Of a stretch of 5,558 nt of DNA, positions 1 to 5,558 are shown in pieces. Source of the DNA: Ruminococcaceae bacterium UBA1447 (lineage in GTDB: Bacteria; Bacillota; Clostridia; Oscillospirales; Acutalibacteraceae); the NCBI GenBank assembly GCA_002329225.1, contig DCTF01000065.1:1-5558 (forward strand), given 5' to 3'. A model generated the notes under the pieces. It was not told the origin of the DNA and did no database searches. It worked only from the letters and a program-made list of their open reading frames with translations. Numbering within the stretch: the stretch's first letter is position 1; every line of letters begins with the position of its first letter. The translations under genes and the position numbers were made by a program.

Positions 1-8
1 ATGCTTTT

Positions 9-713
9 TCACAGATTTCCTTCGGTTCTTGGCACTCGTTCAAAAACCTGTGGTTGTTCAGTAGACATTAAAGTAATGTTAATAACAAATATTGCAATAA
101 TAAGAGCAAGGTAGAAAAAGATGCCAAAGAAAAGAGAGCCGGCGGTATATGCCTCAAAATAGGTGTTTACATTTTGAGCAAATTTTAAAAATTCAATTAC
201 CGAAAGAAGTGCGAAACCTATTGTGAGAATGTTAAAAAAGATATCTCTGATTCTGCCGAGTTTACCACAGGACATTGAATTAAATATAAGCCCCAAAAGA
301 ACAAGAATTACTGAAAGAAGTATAGCGACAAACGAAACTGAAAAGGGGTCGAATAATTTCAAGCCGTCAATTAATCCGCCGGTTCCCGCAGAGTCAATGT
401 AGTTATACATTGTGATTACGTTAACATATTTCACTGCTCCGGGCCCTGTCAACTTTACAAGTGGAATACAAACGGAGAAAAAGGCAATAACCGAAAAAAT
501 TGTTCGTGCCAGGACTATTTTTGTTTTGTAATAGGATGCTTTGAGATTATCAATGCGTTTGCGAAACTTTGCATGTTCGGCTTCGGCAAATTCCGCTTCA
601 TCCAGAAGACGATCTTCATTGTTGTAAAAAAGCATATTTATACCGCAATGAGGGCATTCGGGTCTCCAGTCTGTAATTTTGAGTTTCTTTTCACACTTTG
701 GACATTTAGCCAT
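9..713 (-). CDS. Zinc-ribbon, four-pass membrane protein of unknown function
   Basis: Complete 234-residue protein. Residues 4-23 hold two Cys pairs (CPKC at 4-7, CPHC at 20-23) spaced like a zinc ribbon, the usual N-terminal zinc-binding module of many small Firmicute membrane proteins. A charged stretch (about 33-65) follows, possibly helical. Then come four hydrophobic segments at about 66-88, 125-147, 157-178 and 193-216, and a short polar tail. No catalytic motif is visible, and I do not recognise a named family beyond the zinc ribbon. The start is supported by AAGGAGG (721-727) seven bases upstream; this site overlaps the TAA of the preceding symporter gene. The 12-base gap implies co-transcription and probably coupled translation with the symporter, so a role tied to that transporter is possible but is inference. 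It ends at TGA, eight bases from the window edge, so any next gene lies outside. Confidence 0.8.
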   Translation of the reverse strand: MAKCPKCEKKLKITDWRPECPHCGINMLFYNNEDRLLDEAEFAEAEHAKFRKRIDNLKASYYKTKIVLARTIFSVIAFFSVCIPLVKLTGPGAVKYVNVITMYNYIDSAGTGGLIDGLKLFDPFSVSFVAILLSVILVLLGLIFNSMSCGKLGRIRDIFFNILTIGFALLSVIEFLKFAQNVNTYFEAYTAGSLFFGIFFYLALIIAIFVINITLMSTEQPQVFERVPRTEGNL

Positions 714-725
714 TATACACCCTCC

Positions 726-2261
726 TTAATCTCTTGTGTTTTTGATGAATTCGCCGCTGATTTCCGCTTTGCCTATGGCTGCAAGTTCATCACCGGTTGC
801 TTCATTAACCATTTGGGCAACTCTTTCACGCCTTTCATGAAGGTCTGCATACATGGCGTTTCTTTTATCTGCATTGAGTGAATAGAAAAACTTGGGAACA
901 ACACCGAGGAAAGAAGTGATAATAGGAATGCCTGTACCCAAGGCGAAAATCCACCATTTTGTCCTATCGGTCTGAGTGCCGATTTCAAGGCCCTGTTCAT
1001 AACCGATTTTTTTCATTACAATATTATTGATTGAACCTGTAACGGCGGACTGCGCTTTGTAGATAAGCGCTTTTGCAACACCCGTCATTGCTTCGGCTCT
1101 GTAACCGTTCTTCCATTCACAGTAGTCAAGGGATTCATTTTCAATTTCACTTGGAATAACTCTGCGTAGACCATAAACGCACATTTCCAGTATTTCTTCC
1201 ACCATCATAGTGGGAAGAATTACGCTTTTCTTAAGGTAGTTTTTGTTAATTGAACCTATGCCAAACACTGTGAGCCAAAGCCCGTCTGTCCACAAGTCCT
1301 CAAAAATCCATAAAGTCTTTGTGGAAAATCTTTCTTTCAGCGGTTCAACAAAGGAATAGCTGATAAATTTAATGGGAAATGCCGGGATGCCAACAAGAGT
1401 CTGGTACATTGATGCTCCTAAAACATCAATGTAGTAAGTTGTCCGGCTCTTTGATATGCTGAAGTTTCCAAGAAAACTCGAAAGGACCGTGATTAGCAAG
1501 GGCTTGTTTGTGACAATGGCTTTGAGGCCTTGAATAACACTGGGACGCTCAATGGACTGCATAACCCGTTCACGCATATTAAACACAAAGAAAAGCGAAA
1601 AAGCCGCTGACAGAATGGCACATGGAATTCCAAACCCTGCAAAGAGATTCGGAAGAGTCCATTTTACTTTGTTATTAATAACCAGGTCATAGAGCAAACG
1701 GAAAAGCAAACTCGGGATATCTTCAACAAAGTGAGACATAAGGTGATTCAGGGTAATCAGTCTTGTCCTGTCAACCGGGTCGGGTGTTATGGTTGACATA
1801 AACCCCGAACGGGCAACTTCAGTGAATGTATTACCTGTTTCGGTTATAACGGACATTACAAAATAGAAAATCCATTTTGGTAAAAAGTTTGCAGCCGTGT
1901 TTGGAAATATGAAAGGAATAAGCCAGTACCAGCAACCGATTATTGTAAGGGGAATTTTTCCGATTAGAATATAGGGACGAAATTTGCCCCAGCGAGTCCT
2001 TGTCCTTTCAACAATAACGCCTATAAATGTGTCATTTATAATGTCCCATATTGTGGCAATAAGGTTTTGTATTGCAAGAAAATGGAAATCAATCTTAACA
2101 ACATCATAAATGTATCTTTCGTAAAATTCCGATATGTTCAGACTCTGCGCAGTATCTTCCAATATGTATGCTATGGTTTCTTTTCTGCCCACATACCTGC
2201 GGTGATATCTTGTGTCGGTAATCGGTTGCGCTTCTTCAGGTTTCTTTTTGAAAAAAGCCAT
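726..2261 (-). CDS. MFS transporter, GPH (glycoside-pentoside-hexuronide) cation symporter family
   Basis: Complete 511-residue, 12-helix-type integral membrane protein resembling MelB, XynP and YicJ. Visible family marks are the WDIIND pair, with D73 and D77 aligning with the MelB cation-site aspartates D55 and D59. After it comes the cytoplasmic loop RTRTRWGKFRPY (86-97). A second signature lies at about 379-411: DYCEWKNGYRAEA, then K402, which sits where MelB has its helix-XI lysine. The C-terminal charged tail (463-485) is also typical. It is expected to take up a sugar or glycoside with Na+ or H+; the substrate cannot be read from sequence. The segment before the WD motif (about 40-56) is unusually polar for a first helix (E45, E48, R49), and E85 replaces the Asp usual before RTR. 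The start is supported by AAAGGAGGG at 2267-2275. A candidate promoter lies just upstream, and the zinc-ribbon gene follows after 12 bases. Confidence 0.88.
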   Translation of the reverse strand: MAFFKKKPEEAQPITDTRYHRRYVGRKETIAYILEDTAQSLNISEFYERYIYDVVKIDFHFLAIQNLIATIWDIINDTFIGVIVERTRTRWGKFRPYILIGKIPLTIIGCWYWLIPFIFPNTAANFLPKWIFYFVMSVITETGNTFTEVARSGFMSTITPDPVDRTRLITLNHLMSHFVEDIPSLLFRLLYDLVINNKVKWTLPNLFAGFGIPCAILSAAFSLFFVFNMRERVMQSIERPSVIQGLKAIVTNKPLLITVLSSFLGNFSISKSRTTYYIDVLGASMYQTLVGIPAFPIKFISYSFVEPLKERFSTKTLWIFEDLWTDGLWLTVFGIGSINKNYLKKSVILPTMMVEEILEMCVYGLRRVIPSEIENESLDYCEWKNGYRAEAMTGVAKALIYKAQSAVTGSINNIVMKKIGYEQGLEIGTQTDRTKWWIFALGTGIPIITSFLGVVPKFFYSLNADKRNAMYADLHERRERVAQMVNEATGDELAAIGKAEISGEFIKNTRD

Positions 2262-2292
2262 GCTTGCCCTCCTTTATATCCTTATTTTGCCG

Positions 2293-2321
2293 ATATTAAC
2301 ATTTTAACAAAGAAAATTCAA
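2293..2321 (-). promoter_or_regulatory. Candidate sigma-A promoter for the symporter / zinc-ribbon unit
   Basis: Read on the minus strand, TTGAAT (2316-2321) is followed after exactly 17 bases by TAATAT (2293-2298). A TG sits one base before the TAATAT, giving an extended -10 (TGTTAATAT). Each hexamer matches the consensus at four of six positions. The predicted start near 2286 leaves a leader of about 25 bases that contains the strong ribosome site AAAGGAGGG. The position, downstream of a terminator and directly before the symporter gene, is what an independent transcription unit needs. The region is AT-rich, so a chance match is possible. Confidence 0.45.
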
Positions 2322-2327
2322 GTATTT

Positions 2328-2447
2328 TTATGCTTTTTTATAGTAATAAAGACCATATCCTGATTTTGCAAGGGCTTCAGCAACGATACTTACATACAGT
2401 GCTTCTTTATATACAGACGGGTTGTTGCTGAGCAACAGGTTCGGCAC
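2328..2447 (-). pseudogene. Orphan coding-like fragment, possibly the 3' remnant of a lost gene
   Basis: On the minus strand an open frame of 39 codons ends at TAA (2328-2330). It reads like real protein: SNNPSVYKEALYVSIVAEAL followed by AKSGYGLYYYKKA. It has a helix-like alternation, a Tyr/Lys-rich tail and AT-ending codons like the symporter gene. The frame extends upstream without a stop through the terminator to the DHHW stop codon, but that part is not protein-like. The only in-frame starts are a GTG at 2445-2447 and a TTG at 2454-2456, neither with a proper ribosome site. A run of six G (2449-2454, minus strand) lies just before it. An out-of-frame ATG at 2461-2463 would join this frame if one G were missing. 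I do not recognise the family. It is most likely the tail of a truncated gene, but it could be a small gene or a chance open frame. Confidence 0.33.
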
Positions 2448-2463
2448 TCCCCCCAAACGGCAT

Positions 2464-2493
2464 AAAAAAGACCGCCCGAACGGCGGCCTTTTT
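2464..2493 (-). terminator. Rho-independent terminator of the MBOAT-DHHW unit
   Basis: In the minus-strand transcript, GGCCGCC pairs with GGCGGUC (2482-2488 with 2470-2476). That is seven pairs, one of them G-U, closing a five-base loop, and it is followed by six U (2464-2469). The wobble pair on the minus strand would be an A-C mismatch on the plus strand. This, with the nearest minus-strand stop codon only 8 bases before the hairpin block, shows that it serves the DHHW gene. A run of five A precedes the stem, so weak bidirectional activity is conceivable, but there is no plus-strand gene to end. Confidence 0.9.
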
Positions 2494-2501
2494 CTATCCG
2501 G

Positions 2502-3854
2502 CTATCCGCTTACCTTTTCCATCCGCTTTATCAGCGGTTCGCTGCGGGTGACGGAGATGTTGTTGAGGTAGAGGATATCGTCAATATTTTTTTCTTTGGC
2601 AAAGCTGACTACATTGCCGCTCCAATAGCGGAAGTCCACAACATGAATGGTTTGGTAATGGGGGATTAAAAAGGGAACAAAGGCGTTGGCGTAAGATTCT
2701 TTAACCACAATGCAGGAGGAACCGTCGGTTAAATCTTTGTTCTCAATAACCGTGTAGGGGTTGTCGCCGCCGATGAATGTGAGGTATTTTGAGGAGGCGC
2801 TCCAAGTGCTTACATCGGTTAATACCTTGTTGCCGAACTCGTTGCCCTTTTTGTCCCTGATTCGCATGGAAACATTGTTAAAAGGTTTATATGCATCCAC
2901 ATAATCCGGGTTCTTTTTCATACCGGCGTTTTTGTTTGTGGCGGCGTAGAATGAGCCGAGAAAACCGTCGTAAGTTACTTTTTCATATTTTGAAAGGGGA
3001 ACAGGTTCCACTCCCTTTACTTTTGCCCACTCCACATAGCAGTAATAAGCGCCGAGGGCGGTCCAGTGGTGGTCGGTGCGGAAGTAGATATATTCGTTGC
3101 GGTGCGCCATAAGGGAGTCATAAACGGGGATTGTTTTAATGTCCGGCGCCATGGAGCCGTAAAGATATTCCGAGGCCTTTTTCTGGTCGGAACTGTTTAT
3201 GGATTTTTTTACGCTTTCCGGCAATATGATGTCGGTGCTGATGGGTACTACCATGGAGTAAAGGGCAGCATTTGAACCGGCGGCGGTGCGGTTAATAAGT
3301 CCGATGTAGCGGTTTGCCATATCCTTGCGGAAGTTATAATAATCGTAGCCGCCCGTACCGTAGAGCAGAAATGAATCAAAGCTTTCTCTGGGAACATCCG
3401 GGTCGTCTTCAGGTTCTTTGGCGGTTGTCGGCGGCTCCGTTGCGGTCGTTTGAAGCGCCAAATCCGAGGGCGGTTCCGTTGTGGAAAGAGGAGCGTCGGG
3501 AATGTCGTCCCCTTGTTCCAAATTGCCCTTTATCTGCACGTTGCCAATTCCGTGAAGGCTCTGTATTCGGGAGTTGACGGCGATAATACTTTCCCTCAGC
3601 GGGAAGGTGTCGGAAAACCAGAGGTCGATTCCGTGAAAATAACTGCCGTCAAACAGAGCCTTAAAACTGAAAGCGGGGAAGGGGCTAAGCTCCCTCTTTT
3701 CGTTTTCAGAAACGGAGGGTCTTAAAGGCAGGCATAGGGATAAAACAAAGCCGCATGCCAGAACCAGAGTGAACAGCAGGACTAAAATGCCTTCCGCTAT
3801 GCGGCGATGGTGTTTTTTGTTATTTGATTTTCGGGATAAGCCGTTGTTTTCCAT
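2502..3854 (-). CDS. DHHW family protein, AlgX/AlgJ-like SGNH-fold glycan O-acylation protein
   Basis: Complete 450-residue protein. A basic N-terminus precedes one hydrophobic helix (about 20-43), so it is probably a signal anchor with the rest outside the cell. Residues 49-100 hold the family's N-terminal block (SENEKRELSPFP, then WFSDTFPLRESI). A Thr/Pro/Glu-rich low-complexity linker at about 115-158 contains two TEPP units. The SGNH-like domain follows. It has TDHHW at 260-264 (D261 and H263 are the expected catalytic pair), KESYANAFVPFL at 385-396 with S387 as likely nucleophile, and the usual ending DDILYLNNI (425-433). By analogy with AlgX/AlgJ it would act with the upstream MBOAT to acylate an exported polysaccharide or wall glycan; acceptor and acyl group are unknown. 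The start is supported by AAAGAGGG (3863-3870) eight bases upstream. It is the last gene of its unit, with a terminator directly after its TAG stop. Confidence 0.88.
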   Translation of the reverse strand: MENNGLSRKSNNKKHHRRIAEGILVLLFTLVLACGFVLSLCLPLRPSVSENEKRELSPFPAFSFKALFDGSYFHGIDLWFSDTFPLRESIIAVNSRIQSLHGIGNVQIKGNLEQGDDIPDAPLSTTEPPSDLALQTTATEPPTTAKEPEDDPDVPRESFDSFLLYGTGGYDYYNFRKDMANRYIGLINRTAAGSNAALYSMVVPISTDIILPESVKKSINSSDQKKASEYLYGSMAPDIKTIPVYDSLMAHRNEYIYFRTDHHWTALGAYYCYVEWAKVKGVEPVPLSKYEKVTYDGFLGSFYAATNKNAGMKKNPDYVDAYKPFNNVSMRIRDKKGNEFGNKVLTDVSTWSASSKYLTFIGGDNPYTVIENKDLTDGSSCIVVKESYANAFVPFLIPHYQTIHVVDFRYWSGNVVSFAKEKNIDDILYLNNISVTRSEPLIKRMEKVSG

Positions 3855-3862
3855 AAAGGTGT

Positions 3863-3870
3863 CCCTCTTT
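3863..3870 (-). promoter_or_regulatory. Ribosome binding site of the DHHW gene, overlapping the restored MBOAT stop
   Basis: AAAGAGGG lies eight bases before the DHHW ATG. It shares bases with the TAA at 3869-3871 that would end the MBOAT gene if its internal TAA were read through. Such an overlap is typical of translational coupling and supports the view that the original MBOAT gene ended here. Confidence 0.6.
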
Positions 3871-3934
3871 AAAATTGAAAGTATAAGAACGGATTGTAGC
3901 TGTTGCCCACCAAAGCAAAGGTGGAAAGAATAAC
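3869..3934 (-). pseudogene. In-frame C-terminal remainder of the MBOAT gene, after a premature TAA
   Basis: Directly after the TAA that closes the MBOAT frame, the same frame continues for 21 codons to a second TAA (3869-3871). The translation begins VILSTFALV, continuing the final hydrophobic helix, and ends GNSYNPFLYFQF. An ending of the form YNPF(I/L)YF.F is, from memory, the usual C-terminus of clostridial AlgI-like MBOAT proteins. With this piece and one residue for the TAA, the protein would be 489 residues and end 14 bases before the DHHW start. There is no ribosome site or start codon for independent translation. It is therefore the separated tail of the MBOAT gene, or part of it if the stop is an error or is read through. 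Confidence 0.82.
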
Positions 3935-5338
3935 TTAAAGAATTACGGCGGGTATGCGGGCATAGTTGATTATTATGCCGGGGACGGTGGCGGCAACTTT
4001 AGGCGATGCGAAATAGTCGGAGATTTTTTTGACAAGAGGCGTGACCGCAATAATCGCCACCGCAAGGAAGAAGATATAATTGAGCCACATGGTCTTTGTC
4101 TCGAAAGAGGTGAAGGGATTTTTGTTTAAAGCAAACATGCCCTTGAACACCAACCAACCTAAGGGGAGTTGTCGGAAGCGGAAAAGAACCCAGCTGAAAA
4201 GTACAACGGTAAGAGTGTAAATATGCCCGAAGACTTTCGGCAGTTTTTTAAGCACCCCGGCAAGAAAAACCTTTTCGGCGGCGATGAAGACAAAGAAATA
4301 CAGCCCCCAGAGCACAAAGTTCCAGCTTGCACCGTGCCAGAGCCCCGTGAGCAGCCATACGATGAACAGGTTGAACACCGTGCGGGCAAGTCCCCGGCGG
4401 CTGCCCCCCAAGGGGAAGTAAACATAATCACGGAAGAAAGAGCTTAAGGATATATGCCACAGCCGCCAGAAGTGGGATACGGAGTTTGCGGTGTAGGGAT
4501 AAAGGAAGTTTTCTTTATAGTGAAAGCCTATCATCAGCCCCATACCTATTGCCATGTCCGAATAGGCGGAAAAGTCCAGATAAATCTGCAGGGTAAACGC
4601 CAAAGCGCCCAGCCACAAAAAGGCGGCGGGTCTTGAAGCCAAAACCGCCGAATTGGCGGCTAAATTCCCCGCTTCGGCTGCGGCGCTGTCCGTCAGCCAG
4701 GCGGCATCGGCAATAAGTCCGCAGGTGTTGGCAAGCAGGGCTTTTTTAGCCAGCCCTACGGCAAAACGGGTTATTCCGGCGCTGATTTGAGGGATATTCG
4801 TTTGCCTTTTGATGATTTCGGCGGAAACATCCGAATAACGTACAATCGGCCCGGCTATGCATTGGTGGAATAAACTCACATACATCAGCAGATGGGCAAA
4901 ATTGCGTTGAGCCTTTACCTCGCCCCGGTAAACGTCAATTACATAGGATAGAATCTGAAAGGTGTAGAATGAAATGCCTATAGGCAGAGCGATGGCGGGA
5001 ATAACCGCAGGGTAGCCCGTGAGGGCTTTAAGATTAGCCGCAATAAAAGTTCCGTACTTAAATATTCCGATTGAACCGAGGTTGACAATGCAGGCAAGCA
5101 CAAGCCAGAATCCGGCTGTTTTTTTGTTTGCCGAGTTTTCAATAAGAAGGGCAAAAATCCAGTCGGCAAACACCATTCCCACCAAAAGCAGAACATACTT
5201 CGGTTCCCCCCAGGCGTAAAAGAAAAGGGAGAAAACGAGCATGACCGCGTTTTTTGCCGGTATGGTTTTAGCCAGCGAATAGAAAAGCAGATTGAGCGGT
5301 AAAAAAATGTAGAGAAAAAACAGGTTTGAAAAAACCAT
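3935..5338 (-). CDS. MBOAT family O-acyltransferase, AlgI/DltB-like, ending early at an internal TAA
   Basis: 467 residues to the first stop, with many membrane helices. It opens with the family-typical MVFSNLFFLYIFLPLNLLFY. Other family marks are GISFYTFQILSYVIDVYRGE (121-140), QIYLDFSAYSDMAIG (251-265), and FWRLWHISLSSFFRDYVYFP (290-309) followed by LGGSRRG. The catalytic His is H335 in GLWHGASWNF (332-341). These place it with enzymes that move acyl groups, often acetyl, across the membrane to an exported glycan, working with the DHHW protein encoded next. An Ala-rich stretch at about 211-239 looks longer than usual for the loop before the QIYLDF motif. All active-site motifs are intact, but the frame stops inside the last helix, and 21 further family-like codons follow in the same frame (3869-3934). 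The protein is therefore either truncated or wrongly interrupted. Ribosome site AAAGG (5346-5350) is modest. The upstream gene ends 24 bases before the start. Confidence 0.88.
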   Translation of the reverse strand: MVFSNLFFLYIFLPLNLLFYSLAKTIPAKNAVMLVFSLFFYAWGEPKYVLLLVGMVFADWIFALLIENSANKKTAGFWLVLACIVNLGSIGIFKYGTFIAANLKALTGYPAVIPAIALPIGISFYTFQILSYVIDVYRGEVKAQRNFAHLLMYVSLFHQCIAGPIVRYSDVSAEIIKRQTNIPQISAGITRFAVGLAKKALLANTCGLIADAAWLTDSAAAEAGNLAANSAVLASRPAAFLWLGALAFTLQIYLDFSAYSDMAIGMGLMIGFHYKENFLYPYTANSVSHFWRLWHISLSSFFRDYVYFPLGGSRRGLARTVFNLFIVWLLTGLWHGASWNFVLWGLYFFVFIAAEKVFLAGVLKKLPKVFGHIYTLTVVLFSWVLFRFRQLPLGWLVFKGMFALNKNPFTSFETKTMWLNYIFFLAVAIIAVTPLVKKISDYFASPKVAATVPGIIINYARIPAVIL

Positions 5339-5362
5339 AACTTCGCCTTTCGGCCGGAAAGA

Positions 5363-5557
5363 TTAATCCAGCATATATTCTTTGTATTTGTCCAGTAATT
5401 TTATACTTGTAATTACATCCAGAAAGATGCCGTCGGGGCGGTACTCCTCTTTTAAAACCGCCGAGTCGCACCGCAGTTCGGCGGCCTGTGACCCCGCCTT
5501 GTAGGGAAAAAGGAGTTGAGCCTGTCTTCGGGTAGGGGGGAGCATTTTTGCGATTTC
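5363..5557 (-). CDS. hflX: GTPase HflX, C-terminal end only (5' part outside window)
   Basis: The last 64 codons of a gene running in from beyond the window edge, ending at TAA. The fragment reads QAQLLFPYKAGS, then AVLKEEYRPDGIFLD, and ends KLLDKYKEYMLD. This matches, from memory, the C-terminal domain that follows the G domain in Firmicute HflX proteins: an LLxPY strand, a G-S turn, then VLxEEYxxDGI and a final strand-helix. HflX is a ribosome-associated GTPase that splits stalled or hibernating ribosomes. The nucleotide-binding motifs are outside the window, so the call rests on this tail alone. I first considered the end of an SGNH hydrolase (DGIHL type) because of DGIFLD. The missing His and the LLFPY motif favour HflX. 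An internal ATG at 5543-5545 is not taken as the start, because the frame stays open to the edge and has no ribosome site there. Confidence 0.62.
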   Translation of the reverse strand, partial: EIAKMLPPTRRQAQLLFPYKAGSQAAELRCDSAVLKEEYRPDGIFLDVITSIKLLDKYKEYMLD

Positions 5558-5558
5558 T

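Noticed and set aside
573..881. A plus-strand frame across the symporter / zinc-ribbon junction.
   Set aside because: It is antisense to two well-supported genes and to a strong minus-strand ribosome site, and has no recognisable protein content.
2423..2437. Inverted repeat TGTTGCT-G-AGCAACA, operator-like, in the intergenic region.
   Set aside because: It lies inside the coding-like fragment, about 100 bases from the candidate promoter, and its one-base centre cannot form an RNA loop without opening pairs. No second copy was seen.
3935..3940. A frameshift as the cause of the short MBOAT frame.
   Set aside because: The family-like tail is in exactly the same frame as the TAA, so a nonsense codon explains it and no insertion or deletion is needed.
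4169..4636. Plus-strand open frames opposite the MBOAT gene.
   Set aside because: They lie antisense to strongly conserved MBOAT motifs, show no domain-like content, and have no ribosome sites. They are a by-product of the GC-richer codons.
5363..5545. A free-standing 60-residue gene starting at the ATG near the right edge.
   Set aside because: The frame stays open to the window edge and there is no ribosome site before this ATG. The content fits the end of a longer protein.
1..5558. CRISPR arrays, tRNA or rRNA genes, insertion sequences and riboswitches.
   Set aside because: No regularly spaced repeats, cloverleaf-like segments, transposase frames or recognisable riboswitch cores were seen on either strand.

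Overview
All real genes in this window lie on the minus strand, so they are read from high to low coordinates. Both strands were examined and no convincing plus-strand gene was found. The gene types point to a low-to-mid GC Firmicute of the class Clostridia, probably a gut-type anaerobe. They are an AlgI-like MBOAT followed by a DHHW protein, a GPH-type sugar symporter, and GGAGG-type ribosome sites. No rRNA or marker gene is present, so the taxonomy is inference.

Layout in transcription order. (1) At the right edge is the 3' end of a gene whose last 64 residues look like the C-terminus of the GTPase HflX. (2) After 24 bases comes an AlgI/DltB-like membrane-bound O-acyltransferase (MBOAT). 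(3) Next is a DHHW-family, AlgX/AlgJ-like SGNH protein with an N-terminal membrane anchor. (4) A strong rho-independent terminator follows it at once. (5) A 240-base intergenic region holds that terminator, a short coding-like fragment with no visible 5' part, and a good candidate promoter. (6) A second, more AT-rich unit then begins, made of a GPH-family MFS symporter and a small zinc-ribbon protein with four membrane segments, 12 bases apart.

The MBOAT and DHHW proteins form the usual two-part machine for O-acylation of an exported glycan. The MBOAT is expected to pass acyl groups across the membrane, and the anchored SGNH-fold protein to act on the glycan outside. The symporter and zinc-ribbon pair looks like a separate uptake unit whose substrate cannot be told from sequence.

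The most notable observation is that the MBOAT reading frame ends at a TAA in its last membrane helix. The same frame continues for 21 codons after this TAA, ends in the family-typical NPFLYFQF tail, and stops 14 bases before the DHHW start. This looks like a single nonsense codon (most simply a Leu TTA changed to TAA), a sequence error, or readthrough. A second point is the orphan 39-codon fragment between the two units, which together with the change in base composition suggests a recombination boundary there. I saw no mobile element, CRISPR array or RNA gene.
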